DNA of 33,317 bases from Akkermansia sp. (GCA_017399165.1 JAFQEF010000005.1:1-33317), one strand, 5' to 3'. Positions 22,279 through 31,054 are shown, counted from the first letter of the stretch. Notes: a model not told the origin generated them from the sequence alone. Numbers and translations: made by a program.

Positions 22279-24243
22279 ATGCGTTTATTCTCACATCTTG
22301 TTACCACAATCTGTTTGATAGCAGGCGGGCTGCTTTGCCCTGCACAAACAGCAGAGAACATGCACCCCGACTTGCCATCGGAAATCACCGCTGTTGCAGC
22401 CCCCCAGGAAACGGCGAATGATAAGAAGGAGCAGCTCATTGCAGAATCCGACTTACCGGCTGAAGCAAAAGCCACCCTGCGCAAAGCTGCACCGTTTTTA
22501 AACGAGTTTGTGCTTCGGGGGTATATCAACCTTAAACAACACCATGCTTTTGATGGGCACAGCGCCTTAGATCACGCCCGCATGAAGGTTAACTTTTTAC
22601 CCCCGCCCAATGGCCTACCCTGCCCGGATTGCGGAGAAATTGTTTGGAACCGCAAAAAGGACGAGCTACCGGCTTGGACTTGCCACTACACCGGCAACAA
22701 TGAGCAATACGCACGTTTCCCCATCCCCCTGCGCCTTTATGCTCAGGAGGAAGCCGGCATGGGCCTGTGGCAGAAGCTCTGCCACCGTGTGGAGGTGGAC
22801 CCCTTCAACTTAGCAGCCACTATCATCTTCTTCCTGGCCATTCTGCACACCTTCCTGGCACCCAAAATCTCCTCCTACGCCCACCATCTGGAGAAAAAAC
22901 ACAAGGAATCCCTGCGCGCACGCAAGTTCCGCATCGAACACCCCGAGCAGCGTCTGCCGGTGTCCTTTACCTCCACCATTCTGCACTTCTTGGGTGAGGT
23001 AGAAGTCGTGTTCGGCCTGTGGGTCATCCCCTTTGCCTTTGTGTGCATTAAGTATTACTCCATGGAGGACTTTTTGAAGTACGTGGATCACGATGTCGTG
23101 TTTACCGAGGCCTTGTTTGTGGCCGTGGTGATGGTGATTGCGGCATCTCGCCCCATCTATCGCTTGGCAGAGAACCTGCTGAAGAAAGGCGCCGCCTTGG
23201 GCAACGGCACCCCGGCAGCCTGGTGGCTCTCCGTACTGTGCATTGCGCCGTTGCTGGGCTCCTTCATCACCGAGCCCGCCGCCATGACCCTGGCCGCAAT
23301 TCTGCTCAGCAAGAAGATTTACCAGCTCAAGCCCAGTGTAGGTCTTTGCTATGCCACCTTGGCTCTGCTGTTTGTCAACGTATCCGTAGGCGGCACGCTT
23401 ACACACTTTGCAGCCCCGCCCATCGTCATGATCTCCGAGAAATGGGACTTCGGTTTATCCCACATGTTCCTCAACTTCGGGTGGAAGGCTGTTGTTGGTA
23501 TCGTCATCGCCAATATCCTCTATTTCATGCTTTTCCGCAAGGAGTTCCGCCGTTTGGAGGAAGTACAGCGCAGCCAAATGGCCTTTGAGCATGCCGTACC
23601 CACCACGTGGGAGGACCGCCAGGACAACATCCCCGTGTGGGTGTATCTGGTATCCATCGCCTTCTTAGGGTGGACCGTGTACTTCAACCACCACCCGGCC
23701 CTCTTCATCGGCGGGTTCATGTTCTTCTTGGGCTTTACCTTGGCCACCCCGCAATACCAAAACCACGTTACCATCAAAGTACCGCTGCTGGTGGCCTTCT
23801 TCTTGGCCGGCTTGGTAACATTGGGCGGCGTGCAAGGCTGGTGGATGGAGCCCGTGTTACAAGCGCTCTCAGAGATGGGAGCCACCGCCACCATGAGCTT
23901 GGCCAGTGTGCTGACGGCGTTTAACGACAATGCCTCCGTTACCTACTTGGCCAGCACCGTGCCGGATTTGCAAGAGCAAATCAAATACGCCATTGTAGCC
24001 GGTGCCGTTACCGGTGGTGGCCTTACCGTGATAGCCAATGCTCCCAACCCGGCGGGCCAGGCCATTCTCGGTAAATACTTTAAGGGCGGTATCAACGCCA
24101 TTAAGCTTTTTGCATGGGCATTCATCCCCACGGTCATCATGTTCCTGATATTCATTTTGACCTGCCCTGCAGAAACTGCCAATGCCGCCACCCCCGCAGA
24201 GCAAGAAAAGCAGGCACAGGTTGCCCCTGCGGAGCAACAATAA
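22279..24243 (+). CDS. Putative Na+/H+ antiporter
   Basis: The 654-residue membrane protein has a signal-like N-terminus, then a soluble N-terminal part (about residues 25-170) and about ten or eleven membrane helices (about 175-635). The helices carry stretches close to the bacterial putative Na+/H+ antiporter family (NhaD/Arsenite-permease-like fold), such as FITEPAAMTLAAILL, FNDNASVTYLAS and GGLTVIANAPNPAGQAIL. The Asn/Asp and NAPNPAG segments are typical of the transport core. The N-terminal part holds CPDC (115-118) and C-H at 135-136, a zinc-ribbon-like set not expected of a plain antiporter. It is followed after 9 nt by riboflavin synthase. Confidence 0.8.
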   Translation: MRLFSHLVTTICLIAGGLLCPAQTAENMHPDLPSEITAVAAPQETANDKKEQLIAESDLPAEAKATLRKAAPFLNEFVLRGYINLKQHHAFDGHSALDHARMKVNFLPPPNGLPCPDCGEIVWNRKKDELPAWTCHYTGNNEQYARFPIPLRLYAQEEAGMGLWQKLCHRVEVDPFNLAATIIFFLAILHTFLAPKISSYAHHLEKKHKESLRARKFRIEHPEQRLPVSFTSTILHFLGEVEVVFGLWVIPFAFVCIKYYSMEDFLKYVDHDVVFTEALFVAVVMVIAASRPIYRLAENLLKKGAALGNGTPAAWWLSVLCIAPLLGSFITEPAAMTLAAILLSKKIYQLKPSVGLCYATLALLFVNVSVGGTLTHFAAPPIVMISEKWDFGLSHMFLNFGWKAVVGIVIANILYFMLFRKEFRRLEEVQRSQMAFEHAVPTTWEDRQDNIPVWVYLVSIAFLGWTVYFNHHPALFIGGFMFFLGFTLATPQYQNHVTIKVPLLVAFFLAGLVTLGGVQGWWMEPVLQALSEMGATATMSLASVLTAFNDNASVTYLASTVPDLQEQIKYAIVAGAVTGGGLTVIANAPNPAGQAILGKYFKGGINAIKLFAWAFIPTVIMFLIFILTCPAETANAATPAEQEKQAQVAPAEQQ

Positions 24244-24252
24244 AGCATCCCC

Positions 24253-24846
24253 ATGTTTACCGGAATCGTAGAATGCATCGGCACCGTTGTTGCGCGCACC
24301 CCTGTTGAAAAGGGGGCGCGCTACACCATTGATATACCCTTTGCCGCAGAGCTGGCCTTGGGTGACTCTGTTGCCGTAAACGGCTGCTGCCTCACGGTAG
24401 ACCTCATCAACGGCACACAGGTGGAGTTCGACCTGCTCACTCAAACCATGCGCGTTACCTCCCTGGGCACGCTTTACCCCGGCTCTGTCTGTAATTTGGA
24501 ACGCGCCATGGGCACCAACGGCAGGTTCGGCGGCCACTTGGTCATGGGCCATGTGGACACCACCGGCACGGTTGTATCCATCACCCCCGTGGGGCAAGAC
24601 CACATGGTGCGCATCCGCATACCCGCGGACTACCTGCGCTACACTATCGACAAAGGCAGCATTTGCATAGACGGTATCTCCCTCACCATTGCCGCCATTC
24701 ATGCTGACGCCGCAGAGCTCGAATTCTGGATTACCCCGCACACCTGGCAGCGCACCATCATGCACGCGTACACCCCCGGCACCGTGGTGGATATAGAGGT
24801 GGACATGATTGCCAAATACGTGGAAAAAATGTTCAACCGCGCATAA
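24253..24846 (+). CDS. ribE: Riboflavin synthase, alpha chain
   Basis: The 197-residue protein converts two molecules of 6,7-dimethyl-8-ribityllumazine into riboflavin and a pyrimidinedione. It has the two lumazine-binding barrels of the family: MFTGIVE with GDSVAVNGCCLTV in the first (about 1-97), and GGHLVMGHVDTTG with KGSICIDGISLTI in the second (about 98-190). The C-terminus (IAKYVEKMF) matches the trimerising helix. Length is normal. No FMN riboswitch can be placed since it sits in an operon 9 nt after the antiporter. Other rib genes are not in this window. Confidence 0.95.
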   Translation: MFTGIVECIGTVVARTPVEKGARYTIDIPFAAELALGDSVAVNGCCLTVDLINGTQVEFDLLTQTMRVTSLGTLYPGSVCNLERAMGTNGRFGGHLVMGHVDTTGTVVSITPVGQDHMVRIRIPADYLRYTIDKGSICIDGISLTIAAIHADAAELEFWITPHTWQRTIMHAYTPGTVVDIEVDMIAKYVEKMFNRA

Positions 24847-24850
24847 AAAC

Positions 24851-25129
24851 ATGGATTGGATCTGCATGTTGGTTTTAAAGCACCTTGCATGCATACCGGG
24901 GGTGCTCTTTGCCGTAGAAAATTGGCGCATCTGGTATTGGAACCACTTTAAACGCGGTGATGAACCCGCCGCCAAGTATTACCCCTTTATCGGCAGCCTC
25001 CTCCTATTCATCTTCTTAAACACAACCCTGTCCGGGTTATGGGCATACGCTGCCCTTGTTCTGGACTACGCCTGCCTCCCCATGTGCGCCCATTGGTGCT
25101 ACTCCCGCCTGCGCCACCGCTCATCATAG
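24851..25129 (+). CDS. Small membrane protein, unknown function
   Basis: The 92-residue product has about two hydrophobic segments (about residues 1-20 and 43-75) and starts at ATG 24851, five bases after the ribE stop. An upstream in-frame ATG at 24809 lies in ribE and is not preferred. It is probably the last gene of the antiporter-ribE operon. No family is recognised. Confidence 0.5.
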   Translation: MDWICMLVLKHLACIPGVLFAVENWRIWYWNHFKRGDEPAAKYYPFIGSLLLFIFLNTTLSGLWAYAALVLDYACLPMCAHWCYSRLRHRSS

Positions 25130-25135
25130 TTTATC

Positions 25136-25231
25136 TTGCCATTTTTATCATGATAAAATGTGATATTTTGCCACTTTTATCATGATAAAATGTGCAGTTT
25201 TGCCACTTTTTGCTTGATAAGTGTAGCAATT
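25136..25231 (+). repeat. Three 32-bp palindrome-bearing direct repeats (operator-like)
   Basis: Units begin with TTGCC at 25136, 25168 and 25200, an exact 32-bp spacing. Units 1 and 2 hold the perfect 16-bp palindrome TTTTATCATGATAAAA (25143-25158 and 25175-25190). Unit 3 is degenerate and contains the -35 box of the ATPase gene (25214-25219). The units are contiguous with no spacers, so this is not CRISPR. Repression or activation of the gene at 25269 is likely. Confidence 0.8.
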
Positions 25232-25242
25232 TTCATTACATT
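25214..25242 (+). promoter_or_regulatory. Promoter of the AAA ATPase gene
   Basis: -35 TTGATA (25214-25219), 17 bp, -10 TACATT (25237-25242). The start site near 25249 falls after ATG 25245, so ATG 25269 is the more likely start, with AAGG-type bases before it. Confidence 0.6.
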
Positions 25243-25268
25243 GAATGCGGAAAGGAACGCATAAGGCG

Positions 25269-26582
25269 ATGGATAGAAGAGCATTTGAGGAATTAAAGCA
25301 ATGGAAAAATCGCGGGAATCGGAAACCCTTAATTATACAGGGTGCACGTCAGGTAGGCAAGACCTGGCTCATGCGTGAATTCGGGCAACGGGAATATGCC
25401 CGAACTGCTTACCTGAGTTTTGCCGACAATCCGCATGCTGCTGCTATTTTTGATGACGCGTACCATGTAGACACACTGATTCAGGGAATTGCCCTGATGA
25501 GCGGCACAAAAATCACGCCCGAGGATACTCTGGTAGTGCTCGATGAGATTCAGGAGTGCGAACGAGCCCTTAATGCTCTTAAATACCTGCGAGAAAATGC
25601 CCCACAGTATCATATCATGGCAGCAGGTAGCCTGCTTGGAGTGGCAGTACGACAGCGGCGCATGTCTTTTCCTGTTGGACAGGTGGATTTCCTGAGCTTA
25701 AAACCCTTGAGTTTCAGGGAGTTCCTTTCAGCTTTAGGGGAAGGCATGCTACTGCAAGCTCTTGATGGAGGAAATTCAACCTTACTTGCCGTAGCGCATG
25801 AACAATTGGTTGCCCGCTTGAAAGAATACCTGTACGTGGGCGGTATGCCCGAAGTGGTTGCAAGCTATGTCAACACACGTGATTATGCAGAGGTTCGCCG
25901 ATTACAGCAACAAATTATACAGGGGTATGAGAGTGATTTTGCCAAGTATACCACAGCAAGAGATGTGCCACGCATACATGCCGTGTGGGGAGCTGTGCCA
26001 CTGCAGTTGGCAAAAGATAACAGAAAGTTTGTTTACAAGTATCTGGGGGAAGGTGCACGTGCCCGTGAATATGAAAATGCGGTAGAATGGCTCATTATCT
26101 GTGGCTTACTGCATCGGGTTCGTCGCATAAGTAAGCCGGGAGTACCGCTCAGTGCATACGAAAGCCCCTCTGCCTTCAAACTCTATGCGCTCGATTGCGG
26201 GTTGTTAGGAGCACTTGCACGGCTCGATGTCCGCAGTCTCTTGCAAGGAAATGCGGTATTTGAGGAGTTTAAAGGAGCCCTCACAGAGCAATATGTGCTA
26301 CAGGAATTGCTCTGCGCCCTCGATACTTTCCCCGCATATTGGGAGCCCGATAGCGGCAGTGCCGAGGTAGATTTCGTCGTTCAATTGGGCGGTAATATCA
26401 TCCCCTTCGAGGTGAAAGCCGGTGTGAACCTGCGTGCCCGCGGTCTGGCATCTTACCGCTCCCGATTCTCGCCGGCGTTTGCAGTGCGTGCCTCTCTGGC
26501 GGCATACGAGCTTAACGAGGGACTGTATAATATTCCGCTCTACGCTCTCAGCTCATATTTGCCAAAGCTGCTTTCTCAATAA
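25269..26582 (+). CDS. AAA_14/DUF4143 ATPase
   Basis: The 437-residue protein has a P-loop GARQVGKT (residues 25-32) and Walker B LVVLDEIQE (Asp92, Glu93). The middle segment FAKYTTARDVPRIH and the C-terminal nuclease-like region (EVDFVVQ near 366-372 and EVK at 381-383) match the AAA_14 plus DUF4143 family. These are probably nucleotide-dependent, and the C-terminal fold belongs to the PD-(D/E)XK type, though cleavage is unproven. They are common, of unknown role, and often carried on transferable DNA. Here it stands alone behind a palindrome array. Base and codon use look more AT-rich than neighbours, which suggests transfer. Start at 25269 is set by the promoter. Confidence 0.85.
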   Translation: MDRRAFEELKQWKNRGNRKPLIIQGARQVGKTWLMREFGQREYARTAYLSFADNPHAAAIFDDAYHVDTLIQGIALMSGTKITPEDTLVVLDEIQECERALNALKYLRENAPQYHIMAAGSLLGVAVRQRRMSFPVGQVDFLSLKPLSFREFLSALGEGMLLQALDGGNSTLLAVAHEQLVARLKEYLYVGGMPEVVASYVNTRDYAEVRRLQQQIIQGYESDFAKYTTARDVPRIHAVWGAVPLQLAKDNRKFVYKYLGEGARAREYENAVEWLIICGLLHRVRRISKPGVPLSAYESPSAFKLYALDCGLLGALARLDVRSLLQGNAVFEEFKGALTEQYVLQELLCALDTFPAYWEPDSGSAEVDFVVQLGGNIIPFEVKAGVNLRARGLASYRSRFSPAFAVRASLAAYELNEGLYNIPLYALSSYLPKLLSQ

Positions 26583-26626
26583 AAATCAGCACTGCGTCAG
26601 AAAAGCAAGCGGGCAAAAAAATGGGC

Positions 26627-26655
26627 TTGAAAACGGGGGTGATTTATGGTAGATA
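26627..26655 (+). promoter_or_regulatory. Promoter of the sialidase gene
   Basis: -35 TTGAAA (26627-26632), 17 bp, -10 TAGATA (26650-26655), 8 nt before ATG 26664. The earlier in-frame ATG at 26646 lies upstream of the -10 box and so is excluded. Confidence 0.6.
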
Positions 26656-26663
26656 ATGGTTGT

Positions 26664-28721
26664 ATGTTGAAACACACCATCTTCAGCTTGTTGGCGTGTG
26701 GCCTGGTAATGGCTACGGAAAGCTTTGATTCACTGCCCACGGGAAAAATAACGGGGGGTGAAACAATGTACGGCAACCTCAGTGCTGCCGCCGGTCATGC
26801 GGAAATCCTTCAGGGGAAGGGGCGCAGCGGGGCAAGTGCATTACACATTATGGGCGGCAAGGATAAGAGCGTAACCATCACCCTGGAGAAAGCGCTGGAT
26901 AAAGAGACGCCGTGCGATTTTTGGGCAGAGCGTTGGACGCGCCGCGCACCGTTCGATTTCTCGTTTATTGCTATCACCGCCAAGGGTGAGCAGCGTTTGA
27001 TACACAACAACAACGTGGGAGTAGGCGGCTACAAGCTGCATGCCGAGGCCAAGTTGCCCGCAGGCACCACGGCTGTTAAGTTTGTATGCACCTCCGACGA
27101 CAAGGGCGGTATCCTGATAGATGATTTCTGCATCATGGATGGTCCCATGGTCATTAAGTCCGTAACCGGCATCAACCCTGGTGTATACCCCATCATGAAG
27201 CGAGCACACTTCAACCCCGTGATGGGTATCAATGTAAAGACCGGAGGCTCCACAGCCCCCAAGACACTGGATAAAGTAAGCCTCAAGATTGACAACCCCG
27301 AAAATGTGGAGAGTGTTACCATACGCACCGGCAACGACAAGGGTATGGACTTTAGCCGCAGCACCGTGTTCGGCACGGCCACCCCGGCAGCAGATGGCAC
27401 AGTAACCGTTAATTGTGAGGGCAATGTACCCGCAGGGCAAAGCTACCTGTGGGTGGATGTAAAGCCCTCTGAAAAGGCATTGGTGGGCGGCACCATCACC
27501 TTCAGCGACCTGGTAACCACCATAGACGGCACCACCTACAATACAGACCTCTCCCCCATCACCCAGCGCGTGGGCTACTTGGTAGCTGTACCCGGTGAGG
27601 CAGTGAGCAACCAAACTGCCGGCGGAGAGCGCAACAGCATCGCCTTCCGTATTCCCGGGTTAATTCAAACCAAGAGCGGTGCCTTGGTGGGCTGTTTTGA
27701 TGCCCGCTACACGCACGAGGGCGACCTTTGCGCAGATATTGATGTGGCGGTGGTGCGCTCCGAAGACGGCGGGCAGACCTGGACAACGCCGTATGTGGGC
27801 ATGGACTCCGGCCCCGGGCATGACAACGGCTGCGGCGACCCCTGCATCTTGCAGGACAAAACCGGCCGCATTTGGATGCAGGCGTTGGCCTGTCACTTTG
27901 CAGGTGGCGCGTCTTTGTGGACCTCCAAGACCGGGTTTGACCCCAAGACCACCGGCCAGTGGGAGATGACCTACAGCGATGACGACGGCAAGACCTGGGC
28001 CAAAGAGCACGTGAACCCCACCAACCAAATCAAGAAGGAGGAGTGGACCACGATTTTGGCCGGACCCGGCAACGGTATCACCCTTAAGGACGGCACCATC
28101 GTGTTCCCCGCCCAGATTTGGGAGCGTGGCGCCAGCCCGCAGTGCATGAGCACCATTTGCTACTCTAAGGACGGCGGCAAGAACTGGGTATACGGCAACG
28201 GTGTACCGCACAGCACCTCAGAGTGTCAGGTAATCGAGCTTAAAGATGGCTCCATCATGATCAACTGCCGCAACGAGGCCCGCCAAGGCAAGCGTATTGT
28301 GTATGTAACCAAAGATTTGGGTAAAACTTGGCAACCGCACTCCACCAACCTGATTGCCCTGCAAGAGCCCACCTGCCAAGGCTCCATTGTAAAGGTAAAG
28401 ACCAAGAAGTACGGCGAGCTCGTGCTCTTCTCCAACCCCAAGAGCGGTGGCCGCAACCACATGACCATCCGTACCTCTCACGATGACGGTAAAACCTGGA
28501 ACGAGGGCTACCTGTACGACGTGCGCCAGTGCATGGGCTACTCCTGCATTGCCATGACAGATGACAAGCACGTGGGTATCTTCTACGAGACATGCCACAA
28601 CAACGGTAAAAACGGTTGCCGTGGCATCGGCTTTATCCGCATTCCGCTCGAAACCGTGGTCACCGGTAAAGAGGTGCCCGCCAAGCCTGCCAAAATCAAA
28701 AAAGTCGGCAAGAAAAAGTAA
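26664..28721 (+). CDS. Exo-alpha-sialidase (GH33), secreted
   Basis: The 685-residue enzyme cleaves terminal sialic acids from glycoconjugates such as mucin. A signal peptide (MLKHTIFSLLACGLVMATES) is followed by an N-terminal beta domain and a BNR-associated domain (about residues 165-300). The six-bladed propeller begins with the FRIPG motif (Arg329). Five Asp boxes are visible: SEDGGQTW (about 366), SDDDGKTW (438), SKDGGKNW (501), TKDLGKTW (549) and SHDDGKTW (605). Arg329, the Asp-rich segment after DARY, an Arg near 600 and Tyr641-Glu642 (GIFYE) fit the catalytic set. A basic Lys-rich tail ends it. It is monocistronic, with its own terminator. No sialic-acid catabolism genes are adjacent. 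Confidence 0.92.
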   Translation: MLKHTIFSLLACGLVMATESFDSLPTGKITGGETMYGNLSAAAGHAEILQGKGRSGASALHIMGGKDKSVTITLEKALDKETPCDFWAERWTRRAPFDFSFIAITAKGEQRLIHNNNVGVGGYKLHAEAKLPAGTTAVKFVCTSDDKGGILIDDFCIMDGPMVIKSVTGINPGVYPIMKRAHFNPVMGINVKTGGSTAPKTLDKVSLKIDNPENVESVTIRTGNDKGMDFSRSTVFGTATPAADGTVTVNCEGNVPAGQSYLWVDVKPSEKALVGGTITFSDLVTTIDGTTYNTDLSPITQRVGYLVAVPGEAVSNQTAGGERNSIAFRIPGLIQTKSGALVGCFDARYTHEGDLCADIDVAVVRSEDGGQTWTTPYVGMDSGPGHDNGCGDPCILQDKTGRIWMQALACHFAGGASLWTSKTGFDPKTTGQWEMTYSDDDGKTWAKEHVNPTNQIKKEEWTTILAGPGNGITLKDGTIVFPAQIWERGASPQCMSTICYSKDGGKNWVYGNGVPHSTSECQVIELKDGSIMINCRNEARQGKRIVYVTKDLGKTWQPHSTNLIALQEPTCQGSIVKVKTKKYGELVLFSNPKSGGRNHMTIRTSHDDGKTWNEGYLYDVRQCMGYSCIAMTDDKHVGIFYETCHNNGKNGCRGIGFIRIPLETVVTGKEVPAKPAKIKKVGKKK

Positions 28722-28744
28722 TATTCTTCATTCAATATAAATCC

Positions 28745-28778
28745 AAGCCCCGCAGTACCTCACGCTGCGGGGCTTTTT
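28745..28778 (+). terminator. Rho-independent terminator of the sialidase gene
   Basis: A perfect 11-bp stem (28745-28755 with 28765-28775) is followed by a T-run. Confidence 0.9.
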
Positions 28779-28990
28779 GAATTCCACTCGCTTGCGTAGC
28801 GCAACTGCCCGATCATGTTAGTCGTATCGTAAAATACAATTCCCCCGTACTCCATTTGTATTTACCGGTATTGTCATTTATTTTTACTTGAATACTGCTT
28901 GAATTGAATGAAAAAACGTGTTATTTTTCTTCTTGGCTGATAGATGTTGATTTCTTGATACTCTTATACAAACAAACAACCATTTAAAAC
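28779..28990 (+). promoter_or_regulatory. Intergenic region with promoter of the ankyrin-like lipoprotein
   Basis: A tentative promoter has -35 TTGGCT (28933-28938), 18 bp, -10 GATACT (28957-28962). From about 28850 the region is copied at 30728-30878, and the -10-like TNATACT segment is kept in both copies. Confidence 0.45.
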
Positions 28991-30367
28991 ATGATGAAAC
29001 GCGCATTACTTCTTCTTTCCCTCTTCGCGGTGCCTTGTGTGGTTACATCCTGCAAGGATGATGCTGCCCCCGGCACCTCTATAACCACAGAATCTCCTCT
29101 CGATAAGTTATGCCGATATTGGGAATTGGTAGGTTACTCGGAAAAGGAAATAAAAATTTTCCGCGCCGGGTATGAGGGTGATACTGTTACTTTAGAAAGT
29201 CTGAAAGATAAAAAACACATTGGTATCTATTGTACGGGTGCCGCTACCACCGGAAACAAAGAGCTGGTTCTGCAATGCCTTGACAAAGGCGCTAACCCGG
29301 ATGAGGGGCTTCAAGGTTCTGCTTATAGTGGCCATATGGATATCGTACAGTTGATGCTCTCCAAAGGGGCTGCCCCGAACGCGGGGCTTAGTGGAGCTGC
29401 CTTGGGTGGCCATATGGACATTGTACAGTTAATGCTCTCCAAAGGGGCTACCAACCTTGATTTAGCCCTTAAAGCAGCTGAGCACAACGGCCATACAGAG
29501 TGTGCAGAATTTATCCGCGCGGCAATGAAGAATGATAATACCGCCACACCAAACACTGATACCGCTGTGCCAAGCACTGGTACAGCCTCTGCCGATACTG
29601 CTACATCCACGGCATCTCCTCTCGATAAGTTATGCCGATATTGGCGAGGCACGGATAAGGAAATAAAGATTTTACGCGCCGGGTATGAGGGTGATACTGT
29701 TACTTTAGAAAGTCTGAAAGACAAAGAACACATTGGTATCTATTGTTTTGGTGCCGCTGCCGCCGGCAACAAAGAGCTGGTTCTGCAATGCCTTGACAAA
29801 GGCGCTAACCCGTACTGGGGGCTTAAGGGCGCTGCTCAGGGTGGGCATATGGATATTGTACAGTTGATGCTCTCCAAAGGCGCTGACCCGGATGATGGGC
29901 TTGAAGGCGCTGCATGGGGTGGCCATATGGACATCGTACAGTTGCTGCTCAATAAAGGCGCTGACCCGGATGAGGGGCTTTGGGTTGCTGCTCAAGGTGG
30001 CCATATGGACATCGTACAGTTGCTGATTGACAAAGGCGCTACTGACTACAGCTGGGGGCTTAGATGCGCTGCAGAGGGGGGCCATATGGACATCGTTCAG
30101 CTAATGCTCTCCAAAGGCGCTCACCCGGACTGTGGGCTTTGGGGCGCTGCATGGGGTGGCTATTTGGATATCGTACAGTTGATGCTCGACAAAGGCGCTA
30201 CTGACTACAACGAGGGGCTTAAAGGCGCTGCTACGGGTGGCCATATGGACATCGTACAGTTGATGCTCGACAAAGGCGCTACTGACCTTGATTCAGTCCT
30301 TGAAGCAGCCGAGGACAACGGCCATACCGAGTGCGCAGAGCTTATCCGCGCGGCAATGAAGAAGTAA
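28991..30367 (+). CDS. Lipoprotein with short ankyrin-like repeats, internal duplication
   Basis: The 458-residue product has a lipoprotein signal ending in VTSC (Cys21). The rest is in two similar halves starting with SPLDKLCRYW at about residues 35 and 209, each with CLDKGANP and GHMDIVQ repeats. The DNA offset between halves is 522 bp. Repeats of 26-27 residues (GGHMDIVQLMLxKGAxPD-type) number two in the first half and about six in the second. Classical ankyrin units are 33 residues, so these are shortened and lack the TPLH segment. A protein-binding role at the envelope is likely. Near-identical DNA repeats invite slippage. Confidence 0.8.
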   Translation: MMKRALLLLSLFAVPCVVTSCKDDAAPGTSITTESPLDKLCRYWELVGYSEKEIKIFRAGYEGDTVTLESLKDKKHIGIYCTGAATTGNKELVLQCLDKGANPDEGLQGSAYSGHMDIVQLMLSKGAAPNAGLSGAALGGHMDIVQLMLSKGATNLDLALKAAEHNGHTECAEFIRAAMKNDNTATPNTDTAVPSTGTASADTATSTASPLDKLCRYWRGTDKEIKILRAGYEGDTVTLESLKDKEHIGIYCFGAAAAGNKELVLQCLDKGANPYWGLKGAAQGGHMDIVQLMLSKGADPDDGLEGAAWGGHMDIVQLLLNKGADPDEGLWVAAQGGHMDIVQLLIDKGATDYSWGLRCAAEGGHMDIVQLMLSKGAHPDCGLWGAAWGGYLDIVQLMLDKGATDYNEGLKGAATGGHMDIVQLMLDKGATDLDSVLEAAEDNGHTECAELIRAAMKK

Positions 30368-30727
30368 TGTTTAATGTTGAATCTTTGATGTTTAAAGTTT
30401 AACACTCATACAAACCGAATATTACAACAAACTTTTTTACCGGTGCCGTGGGGGTGATACCGCGGCACCGTTTTTTGGAAAGTTGTAAAGAAGATGAGCC
30501 AGGTAATTTGAAGTACGAATTACGAGATTCAAAATACGAAGTAATAGTTAGGCATACAGCCGTAATGACAGCGGCAACTCATGCGCGGCTTTGCAACACT
30601 GCGCCGCAGGCGCCTTACTCTGAACTTCGTATATCGTCATTCGTACATTCAAACTCCGATTTATCACCCGAAACGTTTAACAGAACGTTATAAAATACAT
30701 TTTTCTGTGCCCCGGTGTGCAGAGGTC
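30368..30727. other. Intergenic stretch with terminator and AT-rich 10-mer
   Basis: It holds the ankyrin-gene terminator and the TACGAATTAC 10-mer at 30514-30523. No gene is supported. Two short frames (30448-30693 and 30581-30829) have no start signal or family features. Confidence 0.4.
30441..30476 (+). terminator. Rho-independent terminator of the ankyrin-like gene
   Basis: An 11-bp stem with one G-U pair (30441-30451 with 30460-30470) is followed by six T. Confidence 0.85.
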
Positions 30728-30983
30728 CCCATTGGCATTACCTGTATTGTCATCTGTGGGCCTTCTACACTTTTTGCCGGGATACTGCTTGTTTTTAATG
30801 AAAAAACGTGTTATTTTTATTTCGTCTGATAGATTTTAGATTTTTAATACTCTTCATAAACATACAACAATCAAAAACATGATGAAACGCGCATTACTTC
30901 TTCTTTCCCTCCTCGCGGTGCCCTGTGTGGTTACATCTTGCAAGGATGATAAGATCGCCGCGCCCAACCCGGCGAGGATGTAA
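30728..30983 (+). pseudogene. Decayed 5' copy of the ankyrin-like lipoprotein gene
   Basis: About 150 bp of upstream sequence and the first codons match the gene at 28991. The frame at 30879-30983 gives only 34 residues: the same signal and lipobox (VTSCKDD) and then an unrelated 10-residue end. A second frame continues past the stop as GEDVMQLINAPKLEQKSP, like the C-terminus of another protein. This looks like a recombination chimera. If translated it would be a small lipopeptide. Confidence 0.7.
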
Positions 30984-31054
30984 TGCAGCTTATCAATGCC
31001 CCGAAGCTGGAGCAAAAGTCCCCCCCGCACTACATAGATTATTCTTTACAGCAG

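Noticed and set aside
23869..24975. 368-codon frame on the minus strand
   Set aside because: It is antisense to the antiporter and ribE, both of which have clear family motifs.
25136..25231. CRISPR array
   Set aside because: Units are contiguous with no unique spacers, only three are present and no cas genes are near.
25245..25268. ATG 25245 as start of the AAA ATPase
   Set aside because: It is 2 nt past the -10 box, upstream of the predicted transcript start.
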